Positions 8,329-17,692 of a stretch of 43,126 bases of DNA are shown one piece after another; within the stretch, counting starts at the first letter, position 1, and the number at the start of each line of letters is the position of its first letter. The translations under genes and the position numbers were made by a program. The notes beneath the pieces are model-generated. The model was not told the DNA's origin. It did no database searches and worked only from the letters and a program-made list of their open reading frames with translations. The stretch lies in assembly GCA_028281265.1 (NCBI GenBank), contig JANQKE010000219.1, forward strand, positions 1-43,126. The letters run 5' to 3'. The stretch is from Alphaproteobacteria bacterium. GTDB taxonomy: Bacteria; Pseudomonadota; Alphaproteobacteria; DSM-16000; Inquilinaceae.

Positions 8329-9327
8329 ATGAAGCGCATCTTCTCCGGCATCCAGCCGACCCACACCATGACGCTCGGCAACTATCTCGGGGCGGTGCGG
8401 AACTGGGCGGATCTGCAGAAGGACTTCGAGTGCCTGTACTGTGTGGTCGACCTGCATGCGCTGACCATCCCGCAGGACCCCGAGATCCTGCGCCGGAACA
8501 CCCGGGAGCTGACCGCGGCCCTCCTGGCCGCCGGGATCGACCCGGAAGGCTCGATCCTGTTCGCGCAAAGCCATGTGCCCGGGCATAGCGAACTGGCCTG
8601 GCTGTTCGGTTGCCTCACGCCGATGGGCTGGCTCAGCCGCATGACCCAGTTCAAGGACAAGGCCGGCAAGCACCGCGACCAGGCGATGTCCGGGCTGTTC
8701 ACCTATCCGGTGCTGATGGCCGCCGACATCCTGGTCTACCGCGCCACCCATGTCCCGGTGGGGGAGGATCAAAAGCAGCATCTGGAGCTGACGCGGGAGA
8801 TCGCGGGCTCCTTCAACCACCGCTACGGGGTGGAGTACTTCCCGCTGGTGGAACCGCAGATCTTCGGTGCGGCGACCCGGGTGATGTCGCTGAGGGACGG
8901 CACCAAGAAGATGTCGAAGTCCGACAGCTCGGACTTCAGCCGGATCAACATGACCGACGACGCCGACCTGATCGCGCAGAAGTTCCGCAAGGCCAAGACC
9001 GATCCCGAGCCCCTGCCGAGCGCGATCGAGGGATTGGCCGACCGCCCCGAGGCCCGCAATCTGGTCAACATCTATGCCGCCCTGGCCCGGACGACGCCCG
9101 AGGCGGTCCTGGCGACCTATGGCGGCAAGACCTTCTCGACCTTCAAGGCGGCGCTGACGGATGTGGCGGTTGCGGCGCTGAGCCCGGTCGCTGACGAGAT
9201 GAACCGGCTGCTGGCCGACCCGGCGGAGATCGACGCGCTGCTCCGCCGCGGGGCCGAGCGCGCCGGGGCCATGGCCGCCGTCACCGTCGGCGAAGTCCGC
9301 GACCTGATGGGCCTGCTGCGGGTGTAG
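8329..9327 (+). CDS. trpS: Tryptophanyl-tRNA synthetase
   Basis: A 332-residue class I aminoacyl-tRNA synthetase that charges tRNA-Trp. The N-terminus [21 protein letters not shown] carries the HIGH-equivalent motif in the TLGN form (residues 15-18), also found, from memory, in the Geobacillus enzyme. The KMSKS loop is [10 protein letters not shown], residues 192-200. [22 protein letters not shown] and the length agree with bacterial TrpRS. The ATG at 8329 is the conserved start. A TTG in frame at 8308 is disregarded. It is a stand-alone gene, preceded by 113 bp of otherwise featureless DNA after the repeat cluster and followed by a hairpin shared with the convergent chvG. Confidence 0.96.
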   Translation: MKRIFSGIQPTHTMTLGNYLGAVRNWADLQKDFECLYCVVDLHALTIPQDPEILRRNTRELTAALLAAGIDPEGSILFAQSHVPGHSELAWLFGCLTPMGWLSRMTQFKDKAGKHRDQAMSGLFTYPVLMAADILVYRATHVPVGEDQKQHLELTREIAGSFNHRYGVEYFPLVEPQIFGAATRVMSLRDGTKKMSKSDSSDFSRINMTDDADLIAQKFRKAKTDPEPLPSAIEGLADRPEARNLVNIYAALARTTPEAVLATYGGKTFSTFKAALTDVAVAALSPVADEMNRLLADPAEIDALLRRGAERAGAMAAVTVGEVRDLMGLLRV

Positions 9328-9338
9328 CGCCCGCCGCC

Positions 9339-9378
9339 ACCGGCCGTGAGGGTGTCGAACGCGCCTCGAACGGCCGGT
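9339..9378. terminator. Hairpin between convergent trpS and chvG
   Basis: ACCGGCCGT (9339-9347) and ACGGCCGGT (9370-9378) form a perfect 9-bp stem. GAGG (9348-9351) and CCTC (9364-9367) extend it after a 2-nt bulge. It lies between two convergent stop codons and has no T-run. It probably acts in both directions as a transcript end or stabilising structure. Confidence 0.4.
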
Positions 9379-9385
9379 CGGGGCG

Positions 9386-11377
9386 TTACCGGCGGTCGGC
9401 GGGCAGGCGGGCGGTGAAGTGGGCGCCGGGGCCGTCGGGGCGGTTGCGGGCGTACAGCTCACCGCCATGCGCCTCGATGATCTGGCGGCTGATGCTCAGG
9501 CCCAGGCCGGAATGGGTGCCGAACTTCTCCCCCGACGGCCGCTCCGAATAGAACCGGTCGAAGATCGCGTCGAGCTTGCCCGGCGGGATGCCCGGGCCCT
9601 GATCGAGCACGGCGATCTCGACCTGGTCGCCGTCCCGCCGGATCCGGACCGCGATCATCCCGTCGGGCGGAGAGAAGCTGACCGCATTGCCGATCAGGTT
9701 GCGGAACACCTGCATCAGCCGGCTGTCGATGCCGCGGACCACCATGTCGCCGGCCGGGTCGACCGTCACCTCGACCCGCGGCTCGCCTTCTTCCCAGGTG
9801 CTGCGGTGCAGCTCGCCCAAGCCCTCCATCATCCGGCGCAGGTCGACCGGTTCGGTCTCCGCCTTGGACAGCTCGGAATCCAGGCGAGAGGCGTCGGAGA
9901 TGTCGGTGATCAGCCGGTCGAGCCGCTGCACGTCTTCCAGGATGATCGCCATCAGCCGGCGCTGCTGATCGGGGTCGGCCACCCGGACCGTGGTCTCCAC
10001 CGCACTGCGCAGGGAGGTCAGCGGGTTCTTGATCTCGTGGCTGACATCCGCGGCGAAGCGCTCGGTGGCGTCCATCCGTTCCCACAGCGCTCCGGTCATC
10101 GCCCGCAACGCGGTGGAGAGATCGCCGATCTCATCCTGCCGCCGGCCGAAATCGGGGATCTCGACCTTGCGGCCATGACCCCGGCGCACCTGCTCGGCGG
10201 CCAGGGCCAGACGGCGGATGGGCCGTGTGATGGTACCGGCCAGATACAGCGACAAGGCCACCGTCACCAGCAGCGCAAAGGCGAAGATGGTGAGGATGTC
10301 CGCCCGTAGCTCGCGCAGGGTGCTTTCGATGATGCCGGTGTCGCGGGACAGCAGCAGCACGCCGATGACCTCCCGCAAGGGCTGGATCGGCACGGCCACG
10401 CCGGTCATCAGGCCACGGCTGCCGGTCCAGACCTGCCGGCCTGGGACCCCCCGCATCGCCTGGGCGACCGATTCGTAGTCGGTCCCGTGCTGGTCGACCC
10501 GTTCGCGATAGTCCGGCCAATCCTTGCGCTGGGGGACGACGTTCATCAGCCCGTCATAGGCCACGTCGATCCAGCGCTGCAGTCGCTCGACGTCGAGGCC
10601 GTCGCCGGGCGGGGGCAGGGGGGCGACCTCGACCCCGCCGGCCGCCCCGCCGAGCATGCGGCTGTCCGCCAGCAGCGCACCGTCCGGAGCGAACAGCCGG
10701 ATCCGGCTGTCGGTGGTCTCGGCCAACCGGCGCAGGAGCTGCTGGGCGCGTTCCGGCGCGACCACCCCGCCGCTGCCGGCGATGCCCTCGTCGGAGATCG
10801 CGGTCTCCTCCAGGCTGGCCGCGAACACCTCCGCTTCGGACCGCAGCGAATCGAGTTCGCCCTGGATCAGCCGCTCCTCGTATTGACCCAGATAGAGCAG
10901 ACCGCCGACCAGGATCGCCAGGGCGAACACGTTGATCGCCAACACCCGCAAGGTGAGCTTCGACAGCCGCCGCCGGCGTCCCTTGGGCCGCGCCGGCTCG
11001 GCCGCACCCGCCTCCCCGGGGAGACCGTCGGCGCCGGCGGCCGCCTGTGGGTGCTTCGATTGGGTGGGCTTCAGCCCGAAGATACCCCGCCCTGCCGGCG
11101 ATCCGGCCGCCGCGGACGGGCCGCCGGTCGGGGTACGGGTGTGCCCGGACGGGGTGACGGCCCGACTCGGGACGAGGCCGGGCGTCGCCCTCAGACCCAA
11201 ACCGCCGTCGGTGCGACCGTTGCCGCCGCCGGGGGCGAGGGCACCGGGCTGCGGAGCGACCCGACGGGGCGCAGACTTGCGGGCGCCGAACATCAGCCGG
11301 CCCCAGGCGGGCAGCCGGCCGGCCGGGACGGCGGAACCCGGCTCCTCCGGGAGATCTGCGGGATGCGACGGGGCCAT
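9386..11377 (-). CDS. chvG: ChvG-type sensor histidine kinase with long N-terminal extension
   Basis: A 663-residue membrane kinase. Residues 1-140 form a Pro/Gly/Ala-rich, probably disordered cytoplasmic tail ending in a basic stretch (PKGRRRRLSK). TM1 is near 142-163 and TM2 near 359-380, enclosing a periplasmic sensor domain of about 195 residues. A HAMP domain (ITRPIRRLALAAEQV) follows, then HisKA with His447 (FAADVSHEIKNPLTSL), then HATPase_c (FRNLIGNAVSFSPPDG, GPGIP, GLGLSISRQII). ChvG with ChvI controls acid and envelope responses in alphaproteobacteria. It lies 45 nt after chvI on the same strand. ATG 11377 is preferred; GTG 11395 would add six residues. Confidence 0.88.
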   Translation of the reverse strand: MAPSHPADLPEEPGSAVPAGRLPAWGRLMFGARKSAPRRVAPQPGALAPGGGNGRTDGGLGLRATPGLVPSRAVTPSGHTRTPTGGPSAAAGSPAGRGIFGLKPTQSKHPQAAAGADGLPGEAGAAEPARPKGRRRRLSKLTLRVLAINVFALAILVGGLLYLGQYEERLIQGELDSLRSEAEVFAASLEETAISDEGIAGSGGVVAPERAQQLLRRLAETTDSRIRLFAPDGALLADSRMLGGAAGGVEVAPLPPPGDGLDVERLQRWIDVAYDGLMNVVPQRKDWPDYRERVDQHGTDYESVAQAMRGVPGRQVWTGSRGLMTGVAVPIQPLREVIGVLLLSRDTGIIESTLRELRADILTIFAFALLVTVALSLYLAGTITRPIRRLALAAEQVRRGHGRKVEIPDFGRRQDEIGDLSTALRAMTGALWERMDATERFAADVSHEIKNPLTSLRSAVETTVRVADPDQQRRLMAIILEDVQRLDRLITDISDASRLDSELSKAETEPVDLRRMMEGLGELHRSTWEEGEPRVEVTVDPAGDMVVRGIDSRLMQVFRNLIGNAVSFSPPDGMIAVRIRRDGDQVEIAVLDQGPGIPPGKLDAIFDRFYSERPSGEKFGTHSGLGLSISRQIIEAHGGELYARNRPDGPGAHFTARLPADRR

Positions 11378-11422
11378 GGCCAGGCGCCCTGGCACCGGCC
11401 GGCCGGCCGCCAGGTACCGGCG

Positions 11423-12133
11423 TCAGGCCGACACGGCCCCGTCCTTGTAGCGGTAGCCGACGCCGTACAGGGTCTCGATCTGCTTGAAGTCCTCGTCGAC
11501 GGTGCGGAACTTCTTGCGGATGCGCTTGATGTGGCTGTCGATGGTCCGATCATCGACGTAGATATGCTCGCCATAGGCCGCGTCCATCAACTGGTCGCGT
11601 GTCTTGACGTGACCGGGACGCAAGGCCAGCGCCTTGACCAAAAGGAACTCCGTGACCGTCAGTTCGATCGGCTTGCTTCTCCACAGGCACAGATGGCGGT
11701 CGCTGTCCAGGGTGAGGTCACCGCGGGTGAGCAGGGTCTCGGGATTGGCCGCCGTGCCCGGTCCGGCCAACTGCTCGCGCCGCAGCAGGGTCCTGATCCG
11801 CTCGATCAGCAGGCGCTGGGAGAAGGGCTTCTTGATGTAGTCGTCCGCCCCCATCCGCAGGCCGAGGAGTTCGTCGACCTCGTCATCCTTGGAGGTGAGG
11901 AAGATCACCGGCATCGTGCTCTCTTGGCGGAGCTTCTGCAGCAGCTCCATGCCGTCCATGCGCGGCATCTTGATGTCCAGGATCGCCAGGTCCACCGGCC
12001 GTCCGGACAACCCGCGATAGGCTTCGTCGCCGTCGGCATAGGTGCGCACCTCGAAGCCCTCGGCCTCCAGCGCGATGGTGACCGAGGTCAGGATGTTGCG
12101 GTCGTCATCGACCAAGGCGATGGTGTGGCCCAC
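11423..12133 (-). CDS. chvI: ChvI-type response regulator
   Basis: A 236-residue OmpR-family regulator. The start [18 protein letters not shown] is the ChvI-type N-terminus. Asp53 ([13 protein letters not shown]) is the phosphoacceptor, and Lys in YIKKPFS is the switch lysine. The C-terminal winged helix contains [17 protein letters not shown] and [15 protein letters not shown]. The GTG at 12133 is chosen because AAGGAG lies just upstream (complement of 12142-12147) with 8-nt spacing and the conserved region begins there; a longer frame from 12172 lacks support. It is transcribed with chvG and divergently from the DUF2470 gene at 12324. Confidence 0.9.
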   Translation of the reverse strand: MGHTIALVDDDRNILTSVTIALEAEGFEVRTYADGDEAYRGLSGRPVDLAILDIKMPRMDGMELLQKLRQESTMPVIFLTSKDDEVDELLGLRMGADDYIKKPFSQRLLIERIRTLLRREQLAGPGTAANPETLLTRGDLTLDSDRHLCLWRSKPIELTVTEFLLVKALALRPGHVKTRDQLMDAAYGEHIYVDDRTIDSHIKRIRKKFRTVDEDFKQIETLYGVGYRYKDGAVSA

Positions 12134-12323
12134 GGACGGCACTCCTTCAAAAGCACGGCGGACGGGCGGCATAGAGGAACGGCGGCAGCGGGTCGCAGCG
12201 CCGTGGCTGCCAAACTGTCGACGGAGTGTGGCAGATTAAGGCCGATTTCGGCACCGACTGCGGGAACTGTTGCGGTGGAAGCGGGGCGAGCCCCGCAGAG
12301 ATGACGCATCGAGGATGGCAAGG

Positions 12324-13067
12324 ATGACGGAGACAGGCGCCGCTCGGCTCGACGCCGATCGACCCGGGGACATCGCCCGCGCGGTCATGCGGCTGGCCGA
12401 TCGGGCGACGCTGGCCACCGCCATGCCCGACACCGGGGAGCCCTATGCCAGCCTGGTGCAGATCGGTCTGAGCCAGGCGGCCGCCCCGATCCTGCTCATC
12501 TCCCGCCTCGCCCAGCACACCAAGAACCTGGCCGCGGACCCGCGGGTCAGCCTCCTGTTCGACGGCACGGCCGGGTTCGATTCCATGCTGGAAGGCCCGC
12601 GGGTCTCGATCCAGGGCAAGGCCCGCCCGTCCGACGATCCGGCCGATCGTCGCCGCTTTCTGGCCCGGCATCCGGATGCGGCCGGCTATGCCGGGTTCGG
12701 GGACTTCGCCGTTCACGCCGTCGAGGTGTCGCGGGCCCATCTGGTCGCCGGTTTCGGCCGGATCACCTGGATCGATGCGGGCGATCTGCTGCTACCGCCC
12801 CAGGGGCTGGGCCACATCCCGGACGCGGAGCCCGGGATCGTCGAGCATATGAACGACGATCATGCCGATGCCCTCGCCGCGATGGCGGCCGGCCTGCTCC
12901 GGCTGCCCGGTGACGGGTGGGCGATGACCGGCATCGATCCCGACGGGCTGGACTTGCGCCGGGGCGGGGCGGTGGCGCGTCTGGCGTTCGAGCGGCCGGT
13001 CCGCAACGCCGCTGACGCCCGGCGGGTCCTGACCGAGCTGACCCACCGGGCCCGTGCAGGACGGTAG
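12324..13067 (+). CDS. HugZ/pyridoxamine-5-phosphate-oxidase-like protein with DUF2470 domain
   Basis: A 247-residue cytoplasmic protein. Residues about 12-155 form a flavin-reductase-like split barrel of the PNPOx family (DIARAVMRLADRATLATAM, LVQIGLSQAAAPILLISRLAQHTKNL, DPRVSLLFDG). The C-terminal part (about 170-240) is DUF2470, recognisable from EHMNDDHADAL. This pairing occurs in HugZ-type haem-binding or haem-utilisation proteins and in many uncharacterised proteobacterial proteins, so a haem or flavin role is possible but unproven. ATG 12324 is chosen because gagga lies 8 nt upstream; ATG 12315 would add three residues. It stands alone, divergent from chvI and convergent with the entericidin-like gene. 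Confidence 0.85.
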   Translation: MTETGAARLDADRPGDIARAVMRLADRATLATAMPDTGEPYASLVQIGLSQAAAPILLISRLAQHTKNLAADPRVSLLFDGTAGFDSMLEGPRVSIQGKARPSDDPADRRRFLARHPDAAGYAGFGDFAVHAVEVSRAHLVAGFGRITWIDAGDLLLPPQGLGHIPDAEPGIVEHMNDDHADALAAMAAGLLRLPGDGWAMTGIDPDGLDLRRGGAVARLAFERPVRNAADARRVLTELTHRARAGR

Positions 13068-13104
13068 ACGGCCGCCCCCGCCACCACCGCGTCCGGTCGG
13101 TTCG

Positions 13105-13119
13105 CCCTTCCAAGAAGGG
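13105..13119. terminator. Small hairpin downstream of the DUF2470 gene
   Basis: CCCTTC (13105-13110) and GAAGGG (13114-13119) pair around a 3-nt loop, within a larger C-rich/G-rich complementary context (about 13073-13080 with 13117-13124). No T-run follows. It lies between two convergent genes, so a role in ending transcripts is plausible but not shown. Confidence 0.3.
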
Positions 13120-13213
13120 GGCGGTACCGCGATATGGGTCGGAAGAGGGGAGCCGTGCCGCGATATCCGAAGACGCCGCGGACCGGGCCGGCCGTCGGCG
13201 CGGCGCGGGCCGG

Positions 13214-13357
13214 TCAGTTCACCGAATCGTCGACCGCGTCCACGGCCTCGTTGATATCGGCACCGACACCGCGGATGGTGTTGTCGCAGGCGGCGAGCGC
13301 CCCTGCTACGACCAACATGCCGACCAACAGTCGAAACCGGCCGATCACCTGCTGCAT
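13214..13357 (-). CDS. Entericidin-like small lipoprotein
   Basis: A 47-residue protein, MQQVIGRFRLLVGMLVVAGA at its start, then a lipobox LAAC with the lipidated Cys at residue 24. The mature part CDNTIRGVGADINEAVDAVD matches the entericidin A/B family, whose members have a C-N-T-x-x-G-x-G-x-D-I core. Entericidins are tiny lipoproteins; in E. coli EcnA/EcnB were proposed as an antidote/toxin pair controlled by stress. The mature peptide here is only 24 residues. A gggag sequence (complement of about 13369-13373) precedes the ATG with about 10-nt spacing. It is a single gene, easily missed because of its size, convergent with the DUF2470 gene. Confidence 0.8.
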   Translation of the reverse strand: MQQVIGRFRLLVGMLVVAGALAACDNTIRGVGADINEAVDAVDDSVN

Positions 13358-13796
13358 CGCTCGTCATCTCCCTGGTCTTGGGGTGAGCCGCTGGGACACC
13401 CGTCTGCCGCGGTCGCATCGGCGGGGCCGGCTCGGCAACCGGCGGGCCCGGCCGTGGTGGATCCGCCACCGGCCTCAAGCCGATCCTATGTACTCATCAC
13501 GTCGGCGGATTACCAGCCCGGTGTCATGGCAACGATGCGACGTCCCCGGGGATGGCGTCGGGGGCGTTGGATTCCGGTACGCGCCGACGGCACCGAAGCC
13601 ACGGAGATCGGGCTTCCGCTCGACGATCGGCACGACATGAACGGACGACACCACCGTTGGAGAGCCGATACCCGTCCGCCGGCGGCGTTCCCGGCGCCGC
13701 CCTGCCGCAGCACCGGACCAGGGCCGGCGCCGCTGCGGATGGCCGGAAGAGATCGGATGTAGACGCCTCCCGCCGGCCCCTCACCGGCACGGCGTG
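13358..13796. other. Gene-poor stretch of 439 bp
   Basis: This lies between the entericidin-like start and the recA stop. Several frames of 60-140 codons are open here on both strands, but they are Arg/Pro/Ser-rich, overlap one another and match no family I know. The region must hold the entericidin promoter near its left end. I see no repeat, RNA gene or convincing promoter. Confidence 0.4.
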
Positions 13797-14873
<1,077 letters not shown>

Positions 14874-14993
14874 CGGCTGTCTCCTTGCTGGGGTTGATCC
14901 CACAGCCGAGCCCCGGGGTGCAACGGCCCGTGACTCCGGCCTCAAGATTCACTATATGTTCCTATGCGGCCCCGGCAGACCCCCGGATGGATG

Positions 14994-15007
14994 TACCCGA
15001 ACGGGTA
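14994..15007. repeat. Short palindrome in the recA leader
   Basis: TACCCG and CGGGTA flank a central aa. It lies downstream of the predicted recA transcription start and upstream of the gene. It could be a transcript hairpin or a protein site; neither is demonstrated. Confidence 0.3.
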
Positions 15008-15025
15008 TGCATGGCGACTCGACAA

Positions 15026-15058
15026 GAACAAATATAGAACAAAAACGGCGCGAAGCAA
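15026..15058 (-). promoter_or_regulatory. recA promoter with LexA (SOS) operator
   Basis: On the + strand GAAC (15026-15029), seven bases, then GAAC (15037-15040) match the alphaproteobacterial LexA site GAAC-N7-GAAC exactly. On the minus strand TTGCTT (15058-15053) and TATATT (15036-15031) form a -35/-10 pair with a 16-bp spacer. The -10 lies inside the operator, so bound LexA would block RNA polymerase directly. The motif is read from sequence; the LexA assignment follows known alphaproteobacterial SOS boxes. Confidence 0.85.
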
Positions 15059-15083
15059 GGTATTTATCACCCCCTTGCATGTC

Positions 15084-17684
15084 CTATGCGGCGAAGGCGT
15101 CCTTCACCGCGCTGGCCAGCTGCTTGAGGGTGAACGGCTTGGGCAGGAACCCGATGGTCGAGTCGGTCTCCGCCATGTTCTGCCGCAACCGGTCCTCGGC
15201 ATAGCCGGAGATGCAGATCACGCGCAGGTCGGGATGGTCCTGGCGCACCGCCCGGATCAGGGCGGGACCGTCCATACGCGGCATCACCACATCGGTGATC
15301 AGCAGGTCGAGCCGGCCCTGCTCCCGGGCGATGATCTCCAGCGCTTCCTCACCGCTGCTGGCCTCCAGCACCTCGTAGCCCTTGTTGCGCAGTGCCCGGG
15401 CGCCGAACAGCCGGACCGGGTCCTCGTCCTCGACCAGCAGGATCCGACCCGCACCGGTCAGGTCGCGCAACGGGATGTCCTCGACCGAGCCGGGCGGCTC
15501 CAGCGCGCCGTCTTCGGCGAAACGGGGCAGGGCGACATGGAAGGTGGTGCCGCGGCCGACCTCGCTGTCGATGGCGATATAGCCTCCGGTCTGGCGGACG
15601 ATGCCGTAGACCGTCGACAGGCCCAGGCCGGTGCCGTGACCGACCTCCTTGGTCGAGAAGAACGGATCGAACACCCGGTCGATGATGTCGGGCAGGATCC
15701 CGGTGCCGGTGTCGGCCACCTCGATCGCCACGTAGCGGCCCGGCGGCATCACGTCGGTGCCCCGGCGGATGGGTTGCGCGACTTCGAGGTTCCGGGTGGT
15801 CAGGGTCAGCCGCCCGCCCCGGGGCATGGCGTCGCGCGCGTTCACGGCGAGGTTGATGATGACCTGTTCGAGCTGTCCCTGGTCGACCTTGATCAGGCCG
15901 AGGTCGCGGCCGTGCACCAGCTTCAGTTCGATGTTCTCGCCGATCAGCCGGCGCAGGAGGTTCGACAGCTCGGCCAGCGCGTCGGTCAGATTGATCACCT
16001 TGGGCTGCAGGGTCTGCTGCCGCGAAAAGGCCAGGAGCTGGCGGACCAGATTGGCCGCCCGGTTGGCGTTCTGCTTGATCTGCATGATGTCGCCGAACGA
16101 CGGATCGCCCGGCTTGTGGCGCAGCAGCAGCAGATCGCAGAAGCCCAGCATGGCGGTGAGCAGATTGTTGAAGTCATGCGCCACCCCGCCGGCCAGTTGA
16201 CCGACGGCCTGCATCTTCTGGCTTTGCGCGAACTGGGTCTCCAGGTTCTTTTCGTGGGTCCGGTCGATCACCTGCAGGATCAGCCCTTCCGGTCGCCCGT
16301 CCGAGCCGTCCTGCCGTTTGGCGTACAGGGCGACGGTGAGGCTGGCGCCGCCGAGCGCGAGCGACACCTCTTGCGGCATCGGGCGCTCCTGACCCGCCAG
16401 AACCGAGGTCAGGAAGTCGGTCACCGTCGCCCGGTGGGACTTCTCCACGAAGCTCGCCACCGGCTGACCGACAAGGTCGATGCCGGGATCGCCGATCAAG
16501 GTGCCGAACGCTGGGTTCCATTCGGTGATCGCCAGCCCGCGGTCGGCCAGCACGACACCGATCGGCGCGTCCCGGAAGAGCCGGCTGAACCGGGCCTCCG
16601 AGGCCTTCAGCGCGCGGCGCATCTTCCGTTCGGCCGACAGATCGCGCACGACCGAGCGGGTCCAGACACCGCCGTCGGCATCGGTGACCACCTGTTGGGT
16701 GATGCTGACCGGGCGGCGCCGGCCGTCCAGGCCGATCAGGTCGCACGTCACCGCACCGCTGGGGTCGACCGGGCCGGGCAGCAGGTAGCCCGGTCCTTCG
16801 CTCGGCGGTTTGACGATGAAATCGTGCAGATAATGCGACCGGTCCGTCAATCGGGCGGGCTCCACCGCCAGCCAGCCGGCAAATGTCGCGTTGGTGAACA
16901 GAAATCGGCCCTCGGCATCGACGGAGTAGAAACCGGTCGGGGCCTGGTCGAGGAAATCGCTGAGCCGCACCTGCTCGTCGCGGAGCACGGTTTCCATCTC
17001 GCGCCGGGTCGTGATGTCCTCGATCCGCCAGTGGATATGGCCGGCCGGCGCGGCCAAGGGCCTGGTCTCGACCTTCCAGAGCTGCCGGCCGTTGGCCCCG
17101 TCGCCGTGCCGGGCGGCGAAGCCATACTCCTGGGCCATCGGCCGGCCCGCGGCGGCGGCCTGGGCCAGGCGCTTCCAGACCGCCGCCGCCTCGGCATCAT
17201 GGGCCCATAGCGGTTCCAGCGCGGACAGGCGGGCCAGTTCCGGGACCTGGGCCAGGCGCCGCGCCGCCGCATTGGCCTGGACGACGCGACCGTCCCGGGT
17301 GGCGATCAGATGGCCCGCGGGCGACCCGTGCATCGCCGCGATCGCCATCTCGCCGACCCACGCCTTGCGTCGGACTTGCCGCAGGGCGGTGACGGTCAGG
17401 GCCAGGGCGGTGCCGCCGCCGAGCAGCCCGACCAGACCGCTGAACGGGCCCAGGGCCCAGGCCCAGCTCATCATCGCGTCCCACGGGCCGTAGGTCACCG
17501 CCAACGCCCCGCCGGCCGCGGCCGCCAGCACCATGCCGATCACGGCCAAGGAAGGCCCGGACCGGTGTGCCGGGCCGGGCGGCCGCACCGCATCCCCGGC
17601 GGCTGTGCTCGGCTCCCGGAAGCCTTGGAAACGAGGGCCGTCCGGAGGGCCGGGCGCGGTGGGGGGTAACTCGGTGTCGGGCAT
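15084..17684 (-). CDS. cckA: CckA, hybrid sensor histidine kinase of the cell-cycle phosphorelay
   Basis: An 866-residue membrane protein. Two N-terminal helices lie near residues 45-65 and 78-100. About three PAS-like segments follow (115-220, 235-350, 360-480). HisKA then has His503 in GGVAHDFNNLLTAMLGF, HATPase_c follows (NLAVNARDAMP, GTGLGLSTVYGIV), and the C-terminal receiver domain has phosphoacceptor Asp798 (LLITDVVMP). The sequence around the His and the RQQTLQPKVINL segment are CckA hallmarks. CckA phosphorylates ChpT and hence CtrA, controlling division and often flagellar genes in alphaproteobacteria. It starts 8 nt after the flhB stop without a clear Shine-Dalgarno, which suggests coupling. 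A possible ctrA/chpT partner is not in the window. Confidence 0.93.
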   Translation of the reverse strand: MPDTELPPTAPGPPDGPRFQGFREPSTAAGDAVRPPGPAHRSGPSLAVIGMVLAAAAGGALAVTYGPWDAMMSWAWALGPFSGLVGLLGGGTALALTVTALRQVRRKAWVGEMAIAAMHGSPAGHLIATRDGRVVQANAAARRLAQVPELARLSALEPLWAHDAEAAAVWKRLAQAAAAGRPMAQEYGFAARHGDGANGRQLWKVETRPLAAPAGHIHWRIEDITTRREMETVLRDEQVRLSDFLDQAPTGFYSVDAEGRFLFTNATFAGWLAVEPARLTDRSHYLHDFIVKPPSEGPGYLLPGPVDPSGAVTCDLIGLDGRRRPVSITQQVVTDADGGVWTRSVVRDLSAERKMRRALKASEARFSRLFRDAPIGVVLADRGLAITEWNPAFGTLIGDPGIDLVGQPVASFVEKSHRATVTDFLTSVLAGQERPMPQEVSLALGGASLTVALYAKRQDGSDGRPEGLILQVIDRTHEKNLETQFAQSQKMQAVGQLAGGVAHDFNNLLTAMLGFCDLLLLRHKPGDPSFGDIMQIKQNANRAANLVRQLLAFSRQQTLQPKVINLTDALAELSNLLRRLIGENIELKLVHGRDLGLIKVDQGQLEQVIINLAVNARDAMPRGGRLTLTTRNLEVAQPIRRGTDVMPPGRYVAIEVADTGTGILPDIIDRVFDPFFSTKEVGHGTGLGLSTVYGIVRQTGGYIAIDSEVGRGTTFHVALPRFAEDGALEPPGSVEDIPLRDLTGAGRILLVEDEDPVRLFGARALRNKGYEVLEASSGEEALEIIAREQGRLDLLITDVVMPRMDGPALIRAVRQDHPDLRVICISGYAEDRLRQNMAETDSTIGFLPKPFTLKQLASAVKDAFAA

Positions 17685-17692
17685 GGGGATCG

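Noticed and set aside
14964..17210. A 748-codon + strand open frame opposite cckA
   Set aside because: Antisense shadow; it also crosses the recA promoter and SOS operator.
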